From: Methylomonas aurea
GTDB lineage: Bacteria > Pseudomonadota > Gammaproteobacteria > Methylococcales > Methylomonadaceae
DNA: 64,000 bases
Direction: 5' to 3'
NCBI RefSeq assembly: GCF_024505045.1
Contig: NZ_JANIBM010000015.1
Location: 32,869 to 96,868 of the forward strand
The position numbers and the translations under genes are program-made. The notes beneath the pieces were generated by a model. The model was not told the DNA's origin, searched no databases, and saw nothing but the letters and a program-made list of their open reading frames with translations. Below, in pieces: positions 1 through 9,065 of this stretch; position 1 is the first letter of the stretch, and each line of letters opens with the position of its first letter.

Positions 1-244
1 GGTAACGGGCAAAAAAACTTTAGTGGATTTTTACTGGCGTTGAGTTATAGCAGCATCTACGTCAATTAAATATCAGCCCTGTTTGACGACTGTCACAGTT
101 TGGCGAATTGTCACGAAGTGTAGACGCAAAACTGAGTGGCGCATCGAATTTTGTCGGATCAAAAAATGCGACGGATTTGGTGGGGCGCTGGCGAGTGTGT
201 AAAAATCGAGCTGTTTTCGGGAACTTTGAGCCGCCACCAAGGAT
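1..244. other. Leader region upstream of the type I secretion operon
   Basis: No convincing gene lies here; the short reverse-strand ORFs have no recognisable product. The stretch presumably carries the promoter of the secretion operon. There is a small odd palindrome ACTGT-C-ACAGT near 91-101, but I cannot assign a regulator. An AAGGA lies immediately before the ATG at 245, closer than usual for a ribosome binding site. Confidence 0.4.
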
Positions 245-1972
245 ATGAACACTCCCCAATCCGACCTAATTGAAGCGTTGAGGCTGTGCAAGGGTGCGTT
301 TATATCTGCTGCCGGTTTTAGCTTTGTAATCAATGTACTGCAACTGGTTCCGACCATATATATGCTACAGGTTTACGATCGGGTCGTGCCGACCGGTAAC
401 CTGACGACCCTGTCTCTACTGACGCTGATCTTGATGGTGTTGTTCGTGACCATGGGCGTATTGGAATGGGTGCGTTCGCAGATTTTGGTCAGAGTCAGCA
501 CTCGCATTGAGGTCCTGCTCAGCGAACGCTTATTGAAAGTGGCTTATAAAATGGCGTTGTATTCGAACGGCCAGCGCGCCAGCATCCAACCGCTCGACGA
601 TTTGACTGCATTACGCCAATTCATGACCGGCAGCGGTTTGTTCGCCTTTTTCGATGCGCCATGGCTACCGATCTATCTGGCGGTGATGTTCATGTTCCAC
701 CCCTGGTACGGTTGGGCCGGCGTCGTCACGGCAATCCTGCTGGTCATCGTCGCCTACGTGCAGGAAAAGACCACCAGCCGGATGCTCAGCGAGGCCAACA
801 GCACGGCTATGAATGCCCGCAATCTGGTCAGTAAGAACCTCAGAAACGCCGAAGTGCTGGATGCGATGGGCATGTTGCCCAACATCCAGGGTCGCTGGCT
901 GAACAGCGTGCATAAAGTGTTGCGTCTGCAAGCCGTTGCCAGTTCCCGTGCCGGCTTGATTAATGCCGTGTCGAAGTTGGTGCGCTTGTCGTCGCAATCG
1001 TTGATATTGGCGCTTGGTGCCTATCTGGTCATCGAAAACGAGATTTCCTCCGGCCTGATGATCGCCGGTTCGATCCTGTTGGGCCGTGCACTGGCGCCGA
1101 TCGATATCGTGATCGGCACCTGGAAAGGCTTTATCAACGCTCGCGGCCAATATAACCGGTTGAACGAATTGCTGGTGCAGATGCCGGCCGAATCGAAAAA
1201 AATGAAATTGCCCGATCCGGTCGGCGCATTCCAGCTCGATATGGCGCAAGTGACGCCGCCGGGGGCAAAAACTCCGGTCATCAAAGGTATCAGCATGGCC
1301 ATTGCCAAAGGGGACGTGGTCGGCGTGATCGGCCCCAGCGGCGCCGGCAAATCGACTTTCGCCCGAGCCTTGCTCGGCATTTGGCCGACTTCCAGCGGCA
1401 CGATCAGGCTGGACGGTGCCGAAATCTTCAATTGGAACCGGGACGAATTGGGGCCGCATATCGGCTACTTGCCGCAGGATATCGAATTGTTCGAAGGCAC
1501 CATCAGTCAAAACATCGCCCGATTTGGCGAGGTCGATCCGGAGAGAGTCGTCGCCGCGGCGAAAATGGCCGACGTCCACGAACTGGTACTGCATTTGCCA
1601 GACGGCTATAACACGGTGATCGGCGCGAATGGCGGCAACCTGTCCGGCGGCCAGCGCCAGCGCATCGGTTTGGCGCGGGCTTTGTACGGTAACCCGGTCG
1701 TCGTGGTACTGGACGAGCCCAACTCCAATCTGGACGAACAGGGCGAAGTCGCGCTGGGCCGCACCATTCAGCGGCTCAAAGCCAATAATGTCACGGTGAT
1801 TGTTATCACCCACCGCAACAACGTCTTGAACAATGTCGACAAGTTGCTGTTGCTCAGCGACGGCCAATTGTCGGTTTACGGGCCGAAAGACCAGGTCGTG
1901 GCCCACTTACAAAAGGTTGCGTTGCACACCGCCCAGCAACAACGGGCCGAGCCGGCCCAAGCCAAAGGGTAA
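245..1972 (+). CDS. Type I secretion ABC transporter, PrtD/HasD type
   Basis: Inner-membrane permease fused to an ATPase that powers one-step export of proteins (typically RTX or repeat proteins with a C-terminal signal) through an HlyD-TolC conduit. The N-terminal half holds about six hydrophobic segments; the C-terminal half holds Walker A GPSGAGKST near residue 363, the ABC signature LSGGQRQR near 466 and the Walker B region VVLDEPNSNLD near 490. Length (575 aa) and the absence of an N-terminal C39 peptidase-like domain fit the PrtD class rather than HlyB. The adaptor gene starts 3 bp after the stop codon, so the two are surely co-transcribed. No substrate gene is visible in this window; it may lie left of position 1 or elsewhere. 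Confidence 0.93.
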   Translation: MNTPQSDLIEALRLCKGAFISAAGFSFVINVLQLVPTIYMLQVYDRVVPTGNLTTLSLLTLILMVLFVTMGVLEWVRSQILVRVSTRIEVLLSERLLKVAYKMALYSNGQRASIQPLDDLTALRQFMTGSGLFAFFDAPWLPIYLAVMFMFHPWYGWAGVVTAILLVIVAYVQEKTTSRMLSEANSTAMNARNLVSKNLRNAEVLDAMGMLPNIQGRWLNSVHKVLRLQAVASSRAGLINAVSKLVRLSSQSLILALGAYLVIENEISSGLMIAGSILLGRALAPIDIVIGTWKGFINARGQYNRLNELLVQMPAESKKMKLPDPVGAFQLDMAQVTPPGAKTPVIKGISMAIAKGDVVGVIGPSGAGKSTFARALLGIWPTSSGTIRLDGAEIFNWNRDELGPHIGYLPQDIELFEGTISQNIARFGEVDPERVVAAAKMADVHELVLHLPDGYNTVIGANGGNLSGGQRQRIGLARALYGNPVVVVLDEPNSNLDEQGEVALGRTIQRLKANNVTVIVITHRNNVLNNVDKLLLLSDGQLSVYGPKDQVVAHLQKVALHTAQQQRAEPAQAKG

Positions 1973-1975
1973 ACG

Positions 1976-3292
1976 ATGAATCAATTTCCGGAGCTGGAAG
2001 CCGTCTCTTTGGTCACCGACGACCGGCCGATCCGCAATATCGGTAACGCTGTCATATTTGCCACGCTCGGTATCTTCGGAGTTTGGAGCTATTTTGCGCC
2101 GCTCGATAGCTCGGCGATGGCGCCGGGCTACGTCGCAGTCAAATCGCACCGTAAAACCGTGCAACATTTGGACGGCGGCATCGTCAGCGAGTTGTTGGTC
2201 AAGGACGGCGATTTCGTCAAGGAAGGCGACGTGATGATCCGGCTCGACGATACCTCGATCCGCGCGGAACAGGATATTTTGCGCAGCCAACAGATCACGT
2301 TGTCGGCCCAGGTCGCCAGGCTCAGCGCCGAACGCGACCGCAAGCCGGCCGTCGAATTTCCGGATACGTTGCAGGATGACGCCGACGCTCGCACGCTGGA
2401 AGCCAAACAAGCCGAGAGCCGGATATTTCTGGCGCGAAAACTTTCCCATGAAGGCGAAATTTCGGTGCTGAAACAACGCGCTACCCAGTTAGCCAGCCGG
2501 GTCGAGGGTTTGCGGGGGCAACGCGCTGCCAAACAGGCTTTGGCCGAGTCGTATAAAGACGAACTAAAGGACTTGCGCGAGTTGCTGGCCGAAGGTTTTA
2601 CCGGCAAACAACGGGTGCGCGACATCGAGCGCAATCTGACGTTGGCGTCCGGCGAAATCGCGGCGCTGACTGCCGAAATTGCCGGCAATGAAATGCAGAT
2701 CGGGGAAACCCAGTTGCAGATTTTGCAACTGGAGAAACAATTCCAGGAAGGAATCGCCGGCAAGCTCGGCGAGGCTCAAGCCCAACTTTTCGACGTTACG
2801 CAGCGCTTGGCCGCGGCGCGGGAAAAGCTGGCCAGAACCGAAATCCGCGCGCCGGCCGCCGGCCGCGTGCTGGGTTTGACTCTGCATAACGTCGGCACCG
2901 TCGTCGGTCCGGGGCGGCCGATTCTGGATCTGGTGCCGCAAAACGAAGATCTGATCGTCAATGCCCAGGTGTCGACGATGGACATCGACCGGGTACACGA
3001 AGGCCTTAAAGCCGAGGTCCGGTTCAGTTCGTTCAAACAATCGGTGGTGCCCAAACTCGACGGTATCGTGACCAATCTATCTGCCGACCGGCTCAGCGAC
3101 GAAAAATCGGGGATGGCCTATTACCAGGCCCAAATCGAATTGACCCCGGACAGTTACGCAAAACTGGGCGAGGTGGAATTGTTGCCTGGCATGCCGGCCG
3201 AGGTGCTGATCACGACCGGCGAGCGCACTGTGCTGGAATACCTGCTGCAACCGATCACCAACGCCGTCGCCCGCGCCTTCAACGAAGACTGA
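1976..3292 (+). CDS. Type I secretion periplasmic adaptor, HlyD/PrtE family
   Basis: Membrane fusion protein linking the ABC transporter to the outer-membrane pore. One N-terminal membrane segment lies at about residues 18-40. It is followed by a lipoyl-like half (HLDGGIVSELLVKDGDFV), a long coiled-coil hairpin (roughly residues 90-280, rich in Leu, Glu, Gln and Arg) and the returning lipoyl/beta-barrel part with RAPAAGRVLGL. The length of 438 aa is normal. The stop codon TGA overlaps the start of the following TolC gene by one base (TGATG), indicating translational coupling. Confidence 0.92.
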   Translation: MNQFPELEAVSLVTDDRPIRNIGNAVIFATLGIFGVWSYFAPLDSSAMAPGYVAVKSHRKTVQHLDGGIVSELLVKDGDFVKEGDVMIRLDDTSIRAEQDILRSQQITLSAQVARLSAERDRKPAVEFPDTLQDDADARTLEAKQAESRIFLARKLSHEGEISVLKQRATQLASRVEGLRGQRAAKQALAESYKDELKDLRELLAEGFTGKQRVRDIERNLTLASGEIAALTAEIAGNEMQIGETQLQILQLEKQFQEGIAGKLGEAQAQLFDVTQRLAAAREKLARTEIRAPAAGRVLGLTLHNVGTVVGPGRPILDLVPQNEDLIVNAQVSTMDIDRVHEGLKAEVRFSSFKQSVVPKLDGIVTNLSADRLSDEKSGMAYYQAQIELTPDSYAKLGEVELLPGMPAEVLITTGERTVLEYLLQPITNAVARAFNED

Positions 3293-4623
3293 TGAAATCG
3301 GCTTGGAGTTTTGCCTTAGCATTGGCGGTGTCGAGCTTCGGCCAGGCGGCTGCCGACGACCTACTCAGCGTTTACCAGCAGGCGCTGGCGGGCGATCCGA
3401 AATTGAAAGCCGCCGGTTTGAAACTGAATATCGGTACTGCGCAAAAAGAACAATCCTTCGGCGAATTCTTGCCGCAAGTCACCGCGACCGGCAACTGGTC
3501 GCATAACGAGCAGACCGTCAGCGGCGGTGCGCGCGAGATCAACACCACCTATCCCGGCAAGCGTTACTACATCTCGGTCAACCAGTCGCTGGTCGATCTC
3601 GCCAAATTTTGGAACTGGCGCCGGGCCAAGGAAACCGAGAACGTCTACATCGAAGAGCAGATCGAAGCCGAAAACGCGCTGATCGACGATGTGGTCGAGC
3701 GTTACTTCGATCTGCTGCAAGCCGAGGACCAATTGAATTTACTGCGCGGCGAAACCGAAGCGTTGGCCGTGCAGTACGAACAAATCAAGCGCCAATTTGC
3801 CAAGCAACTGGTCAAAGTTACCGATCTTTACGAAGTCGAGGCCAGGCTCGACCAATTGCAGGCCAGCCAGATCGAAGCGGAAACCGCATTGGTCAAAGCG
3901 CGGGAAAATTTGCGCGAGATGACCAGTAACCTGCCGCAAGACTTGGCGCGGTTGCGCGAGGATATTGACTACAAGGTGCTGGAGGGTAATCTGGAGGATT
4001 GGATTGCCGTGGCGAAAAGCGAAAATCCGCTGCTGCGGGCCCAACTCAGCGCGATCGAAGCGGCCAGTGATGATGTGGCGATGCAACGCTCCCGGCATCT
4101 GCCGGTGGTCGATTTGCAATTTAATTACTTCAACAGCGATACCGGCTACCAAAGCTCGCGCACGCCGCAAACCGAAGTGCAGACTGCCGGCATCAACGTC
4201 AGCGTGCCGATTTTCAGCGGCGGCGTGATTTCGGAAAAAACCAACGAAGCCCAGCATCGGTTGGAGTTGGCAAAAAACGAAAACGAAAGCAAAATCCGCG
4301 CCCTGGTCAAGGAAATCAGCGACGCGTTTTTAACCTCCAACGCCAGTGTGCGGCGGATTGCAGCGTCGGCCAAAGCTCTGGAGTCGGCCAAAAAATCGCG
4401 CGAAGCCAAGGAAAAAGGCTTTAAATTCGGCCTGGAAACCGTCGGCGATGTGCTCGATGCTCAGCAAGCCGAATTCCGCGCCAGACGCGATTTGGCGCTC
4501 GGTCGCTATAGCTACGTCAAGAACCGGATGCGTTTTTTGCACGCGGTCGGCGTAATCTCGCCGCAAAACCTGGAAGAAGTTAACCAATGGCTGCAGCAGC
4601 CGCAACCCACCAGCCCGAACTAA
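3292..4623 (+). CDS. TolC-family outer membrane channel of the type I system
   Basis: Outer-membrane factor completing the secretion trio. A signal peptide is visible at residues 1-22 (hydrophobic core, cleavage expected after AQAA). The mature part shows the two-fold TolC pattern: long helical stretches rich in Ala, Glu and Gln, with sequences such as LVKVTDLYEVEARLDQ and FGLETVGDVLDAQQ occupying equivalent places in the two repeats. The 443 aa length is typical. Its 3' end overlaps the beginning of the Hsp70 gene by 37 bp if the ATG start of the latter is used. Confidence 0.92.
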   Translation: MKSAWSFALALAVSSFGQAAADDLLSVYQQALAGDPKLKAAGLKLNIGTAQKEQSFGEFLPQVTATGNWSHNEQTVSGGAREINTTYPGKRYYISVNQSLVDLAKFWNWRRAKETENVYIEEQIEAENALIDDVVERYFDLLQAEDQLNLLRGETEALAVQYEQIKRQFAKQLVKVTDLYEVEARLDQLQASQIEAETALVKARENLREMTSNLPQDLARLREDIDYKVLEGNLEDWIAVAKSENPLLRAQLSAIEAASDDVAMQRSRHLPVVDLQFNYFNSDTGYQSSRTPQTEVQTAGINVSVPIFSGGVISEKTNEAQHRLELAKNENESKIRALVKEISDAFLTSNASVRRIAASAKALESAKKSREAKEKGFKFGLETVGDVLDAQQAEFRARRDLALGRYSYVKNRMRFLHAVGVISPQNLEEVNQWLQQPQPTSPN

Positions 4624-7364
4624 GCATTTTGAATACCTCAGCCAGCCAATATTTAGTCGGTATCGATCTGGGTACCACCCACACCGTAGTGGCCTATGCC
4701 GCTGTCGGCGATCCGCACAAGACCATCCGTCTTTTCGAAATTCCGCAGATGACCGCGCCGGGCGAAGTCGCGTCCAAACCTCTGCTGCCGTCGGTGCGTT
4801 ACCATCCGGCGGCGGGCGAATTGAGTGCGGAAGCCGGTTTCCTGTTGGCCGAGGATGGAGCCGTGCTGGGCGAAGCCGCGCGAGTCCTGGGTGCCAAATC
4901 GCAGGGCCGCCTGGTCACCAGCGCCAAGAGTTGGCTGTCGCATACAGCAGTCGACCATACGGCGCCGATTTTGCCGTGGGGGAGTGACGAGTCGGTATTC
5001 AAGGTATCGCCGTTGGCGGCCAGCGCGAGTTATTTGCGGCACGTACGCATTGTCTGGGAGCAGCGCTTTCCCGATGCGCCGCTGGCGAGTCAAACCATTG
5101 TCGTAACCGTGCCGGCGTCGTTCGACGAATCGGCGCGCTCGTTAACGCTTGAGGCCGCAAAGTTGGCCGGTCTGGCCGACGTGCGCCTGCTGGAAGAGCC
5201 GCAGGCGGTGTGTTACGACTGGTTGCGCCGCCATGCCGGCAGCATCGAGCCCAGCCTGGCCGGCAGCCGCTTGATGCTGGTTTGCGACGTCGGCGGCGGT
5301 ACCACCGACTTGACCCTAATCAAAATCGAATACGGTGCCGGCGAGCCGAAATTGACCCGCATCGGCGTCGGCGACCACTTGATGCTGGGCGGCGACAATA
5401 TCGATCTGGCCCTGGCGCACTTGGCCGAGAGCCGGTTACGCGGTACCGAACGCAAACTGTCCAGTGCCGATCTGGCGCAATTGCTGGAGCAATGCCGGAT
5501 CGCCAAAGAACGCTTGTTGGCCGACGATGCGCCGGAACAGGTGGCAGTGACCTTGCTCGGCGCCGGATCCAAATTGATCGGCGGCAGTAAAACCGTAGCG
5601 TTGAGCCGGGAAGAGATCAGACAGATTGCGTTGGACGGTTTCCTGCCTCTGTCGGGGCTGCAGGAACTGCCGGACAAGAAGCGCAGCGGCGTGGTCGAAT
5701 TCGGTCTGCCCTACGCGGCGGAGCCGGCCATCAGCAAGCACATTGCCGGTTTTTTGCAGTCGCATGCCCATGCCGCGCAACAGGCGCTCGGCGAGCAAGG
5801 CATCGTACCCGATGCGCTGTTGTTGAACGGCGGCGTGTTTCGCAGCCGGGCACTGGTGCAGCGGGTAACGGGGCTGTTGTCGGCTTGGCGCGGCGGCCGG
5901 GCGCCGACCGTGCTGGATAACCCGGACCCGGAATTGGCGGTTGCCTACGGTGCAGTCAGCTACGCCATCGCCCGCCGCGATAAAAAATTGCGGATCGGCG
6001 GCGGCGCGGCGCGCAGTTATTTCTTGCTGGTCGACAGTGCCGGGCAAACCCGGCGCGGCGTCTGCATTCTGCCGAAAGGCAGCGAAGAGGGGCATGAAGT
6101 GTTGCTGGCCGGCCGCCAATTTGCGTTACGCGTCGGCCAGCCGGTGCGCTTCCATTTGCTGTCGGCCAGTGGCGACGGCGATTACCGCACCGGCGACCTG
6201 GTCGAACTCGACGACGACCGCTTCCACAGCTTGCCGCCATTGGCGGTGGCGTTCGAAGGCCAACAGAGGGCTGAAGTCGCCGTGCAGTTGTTGGCAACCT
6301 ATACCGAAGTCGGCACCTTGCGTTTGCAATGCGTCGCGCTGGATGGCGAGCGCCAGCGTTGGGATGTCGAATTTCAGATCCGCAAGGCCAAATCCGCGTT
6401 GGTGAATGCCGATCTGCCCGCGCAACTGCCGCAAGCCCTGGAAAAGATTCAGGCCGTATTCGGCGCCAAATCCAAACAAGTCGACCCGCAGGCGGTAAAA
6501 ACCTTGCGTGCCGATTTGGAAAAAGTGTTGGCCGCCCCGCGCGGCGAGTGGCAAACCCCGCTACTGCGCGAATTATGCAATGCCTTGTTGGACGGCAGCA
6601 AATACCGCCGGCGCAGCGAACAGCACGAGCGGTTGTGGTGCAGCTTGATCGGGTTTTGCCTGCGGCCCGGTTTCGGTTATCCGCTGGACGACTGGCGGGT
6701 GGAGCAACTGTGGAAGCTGTATCCCGAAGGTCTGCAGTTCGTCAACGAAAAGCAGAATTGGGCCGAATGGTGGACCTTGTGGCGGCGAGTCGCCGGCGGT
6801 TTGCCGGCCGAGGCCCAGCAACGAATTTTTAACGATATCGGCAAGTTCATTAATCCGGCCTCGGCCCGCCAGCCGGGGCTGGCGAAGCAACTCGCAACCC
6901 GCGGCTACGAGGACATACTGCGGTTGGCGGCATCGCTGGAGCGTTTGGCGGTGGCCGATAAATTGCAATTAGGCGAATGGCTGCTGAAACGTTTGGCCAA
7001 AGCCGGCGAACCCGAACAAAGCTGGTGGGCCTTGGGCCGGATCGGGGCGCGGATACTGTTTCACGGCAACAACCACGATGTGATACCGCCGGCTCAGGCG
7101 TCCGCTTGGTTAAACCAATTGCTGGCTGCCGATTGGAAAAAGCAGGTGCAGATCGGCTTCGCCGCGACCTTGCTGGCGCGGCGTTGCGACGACCGCGTCC
7201 GCGATATCGACGACGACTTGCGCCGGCAAGTGCTGGATAAATTGAAACAGGCCAAAGCCCCGGCGTCGTGGCAGGACATGGTGGCCGAATACACAGCGCT
7301 TGACGAAAGCCAGGAAAAACAAATCTTCGGCGAAGCCTTGCCGCCTGGATTGAAACTGATTTAG
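4587..7364 (+). CDS. Large Hsp70-family (DnaK-like) protein
   Basis: An ATP-dependent chaperone-like protein of 925 aa, longer than DnaK (about 640 aa). The nucleotide-binding domain is clear: VGIDLGTTHTVVAY near residues 24-37, a phosphate-2 loop VCDVGGGTTDLTL near 232-244, and an adenosine-region motif LLLNGGVFRS near 411-420. The remaining ~450 residues do not look like the DnaK substrate domain and instead resemble the extended C-terminal region known as DUF3731 in some bacterial Hsp70-like proteins. The ATG at 4587 has GGAAGAAG about 9 bp upstream and lies within the end of the TolC gene; a TTG at 4629 is an alternative start. Its placement behind a secretion operon and before sugar genes is unexplained. 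Confidence 0.88.
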   Translation: MAAAAATHQPELSILNTSASQYLVGIDLGTTHTVVAYAAVGDPHKTIRLFEIPQMTAPGEVASKPLLPSVRYHPAAGELSAEAGFLLAEDGAVLGEAARVLGAKSQGRLVTSAKSWLSHTAVDHTAPILPWGSDESVFKVSPLAASASYLRHVRIVWEQRFPDAPLASQTIVVTVPASFDESARSLTLEAAKLAGLADVRLLEEPQAVCYDWLRRHAGSIEPSLAGSRLMLVCDVGGGTTDLTLIKIEYGAGEPKLTRIGVGDHLMLGGDNIDLALAHLAESRLRGTERKLSSADLAQLLEQCRIAKERLLADDAPEQVAVTLLGAGSKLIGGSKTVALSREEIRQIALDGFLPLSGLQELPDKKRSGVVEFGLPYAAEPAISKHIAGFLQSHAHAAQQALGEQGIVPDALLLNGGVFRSRALVQRVTGLLSAWRGGRAPTVLDNPDPELAVAYGAVSYAIARRDKKLRIGGGAARSYFLLVDSAGQTRRGVCILPKGSEEGHEVLLAGRQFALRVGQPVRFHLLSASGDGDYRTGDLVELDDDRFHSLPPLAVAFEGQQRAEVAVQLLATYTEVGTLRLQCVALDGERQRWDVEFQIRKAKSALVNADLPAQLPQALEKIQAVFGAKSKQVDPQAVKTLRADLEKVLAAPRGEWQTPLLRELCNALLDGSKYRRRSEQHERLWCSLIGFCLRPGFGYPLDDWRVEQLWKLYPEGLQFVNEKQNWAEWWTLWRRVAGGLPAEAQQRIFNDIGKFINPASARQPGLAKQLATRGYEDILRLAASLERLAVADKLQLGEWLLKRLAKAGEPEQSWWALGRIGARILFHGNNHDVIPPAQASAWLNQLLAADWKKQVQIGFAATLLARRCDDRVRDIDDDLRRQVLDKLKQAKAPASWQDMVAEYTALDESQEKQIFGEALPPGLKLI

Positions 7365-7380
7365 CGCTCGGAGATAGGGC

Positions 7381-8088
7381 ATGGCGCAAGCATTCGATTT
7401 ACTGGTCGTGGTTCCGGCACGGAGCGGTTCCAAAGGTTTGCCGGACAAAAACGTCCGGCCGCTGGCCGGCAAGCCGCTGTTGGAATGGACCGCGCAAACC
7501 ATTAATCGGGCCGCGTTGCCGCAGTCGTTGGCGCTGTTGTCGACCGATGCGGAAGCGTATGCCGAGATCGGCCGTAACGCCGGGCTGGCGGTGCCGTTTC
7601 TGCGCCCGGCCTGTCATGCGACGGACGCTGCGTCGTCGCTGCAAGTGGTGGAACATGCCTTGGATTGGTTTCGCGGGAATCATGGTTATTTGCCGGCTTG
7701 GGTCATGTTGTTGCAGCCAACCTCGCCGTTCCGCAGTCCGGCTATACTTCGCCAGGCGATGACATTGGCCAATGGCGGTAACGCCGATGCGGTGATCGGT
7801 TGCAAGGAAATCCAGCGCAACCTGACCACGTTGTTCCAATTGCGCGACGGTTTCATGCAAGCGCTGGACAACCGGCAACCGATCCAGGCCAGCCGGCAAC
7901 AAACCCAGCCGTTGTTGACTCCGAATGGGGCGATGTATCTGGTTCGGACCGATTACTTGCTGGAATATAAATCGTTCTATCCGCCGCAGACCGTGCCGCT
8001 GGTGATGAACGCCATTCAAAGCCTGGACATCGACACTGCAGAAGACTGGGCTATCGCCGAGGCCTTTGTTAAACAAGGATTGGTATGA
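7381..8088 (+). CDS. legF: CMP-nonulosonate (legionaminate) cytidylyltransferase
   Basis: Activates a nine-carbon keto-sugar acid with CTP, the last step before glycosyl transfer. The NeuA-type signature VVPARSGSKGLPDKNVRPL is present at residues 10-28, followed by the usual (T)D and SPFRSP motifs. At 235 aa it has the single-domain size of NeuA/PseF/LegF enzymes. The start is preceded by CGGAG at 7367-7371, and the gene overlaps legB by 4 bp. Assignment to legionaminic rather than sialic or pseudaminic acid rests on the neighbours LegB, LegC, LegG, LegI and PtmE, not on this protein alone. Confidence 0.82.
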   Translation: MAQAFDLLVVVPARSGSKGLPDKNVRPLAGKPLLEWTAQTINRAALPQSLALLSTDAEAYAEIGRNAGLAVPFLRPACHATDAASSLQVVEHALDWFRGNHGYLPAWVMLLQPTSPFRSPAILRQAMTLANGGNADAVIGCKEIQRNLTTLFQLRDGFMQALDNRQPIQASRQQTQPLLTPNGAMYLVRTDYLLEYKSFYPPQTVPLVMNAIQSLDIDTAEDWAIAEAFVKQGLV

Positions 8089-9065
8089 AAAAAGTATTAG
8101 TGACCGGCGCCGACGGTTTCATCGGCTCACATCTGACCGAAATGCTGGCGGCGCGCGGCTGCGAGGTACGGGCTTTGGCGCAATACAATTCGTTTAATTC
8201 CTGGGGCTGGCTGGACGATGCCGCCTGCAAACACGACATCGAAGTAGTGTGCGGCGACGTGCGCGATCCGGCGTTCTGCCGCAGCATTTGCCAGGGCGTC
8301 GATACCGTATTTCATTTGGCGGCGTTGATTGCGATTCCGTATTCCTATGTCGCGCCGGACAGTTATGTCGATACCAATATCCGTGGCACCTTGAACATCT
8401 GCCAGGCGGCGCGCGATGCTGGTGTCGGCCGGGTGATCCATACCTCGACCAGCGAGGTTTACGGCACGGCGCAATACGTACCGATCGACGAAAAACATCC
8501 GCTGCAACCGCAATCGCCTTACAGTGCCTCGAAGATTGCCGCCGATGCGATGGCGATGAGTTTTTTCAATGCCTTCAATCTGCCGTTGACGATTGCCCGG
8601 CCGTTCAACACCTATGGTCCGCGCCAGTCCGCCAGAGCGGTGATTCCGACCATCATCAGCCAGATCGCCGCCGGTAAAAAGCAAATCCAGCTCGGCGACG
8701 TCACGCCGACTCGCGATTTCAACTACGTCGAAGATACTTGCCGCGGCTTCATCGCGTTGGCCGAGTCGGACAGAACCATCGGCGAGACGGTAAATATCGG
8801 TTCCAATTTCGAAATCTCGGTCGGCGACACCTTGAATCTGATCAAGGCCATCATGGCCAGCGACGTCGAATTTCTGGTCGATGAGCAACGTTTGCGGCCG
8901 GAAAAGTCCGAAGTCAACCGGTTGTGGTGCGATAACAGCAAGATCAGAGCATTAACCGGGTTTAACCCGGAAGTCAGCTTGGAAGAAGGCCTGCGTCTCA
9001 CCGTGGACTGGTTTTGCCGGCCCGAGAATCTGAAAAAGTACAAAACGGATATTTACAATGTTTGA
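8085..9065 (+). CDS. legB: NDP-N-acetylglucosamine 4,6-dehydratase
   Basis: Short-chain dehydrogenase/reductase of the extended type, expected to turn GDP-GlcNAc (or UDP-GlcNAc) into the 4-keto-6-deoxy sugar. The Rossmann loop GADGFIGSH lies at residues 8-16, the catalytic TSTSEVYG near 120-127 and the YSASK active-site pair (Tyr146, Lys150) follow, then the substrate-binding ARPFNTYGPRQ. At 326 aa the length is standard. It overlaps legF at its start and legC at its end (ATG of legC lies inside the last codons), so it belongs to a translationally coupled run legF-legB-legC-legG. Confidence 0.85.
   Translation: MKKVLVTGADGFIGSHLTEMLAARGCEVRALAQYNSFNSWGWLDDAACKHDIEVVCGDVRDPAFCRSICQGVDTVFHLAALIAIPYSYVAPDSYVDTNIRGTLNICQAARDAGVGRVIHTSTSEVYGTAQYVPIDEKHPLQPQSPYSASKIAADAMAMSFFNAFNLPLTIARPFNTYGPRQSARAVIPTIISQIAAGKKQIQLGDVTPTRDFNYVEDTCRGFIALAESDRTIGETVNIGSNFEISVGDTLNLIKAIMASDVEFLVDEQRLRPEKSEVNRLWCDNSKIRALTGFNPEVSLEEGLRLTVDWFCRPENLKKYKTDIYNV

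Noticed and set aside
665..1906. 413-codon reverse-strand frame inside the secretion ATPase gene
   Set aside because: It is the mirror frame of a clearly conserved ABC transporter; His/Gln/Asp-rich composition with no family motif.
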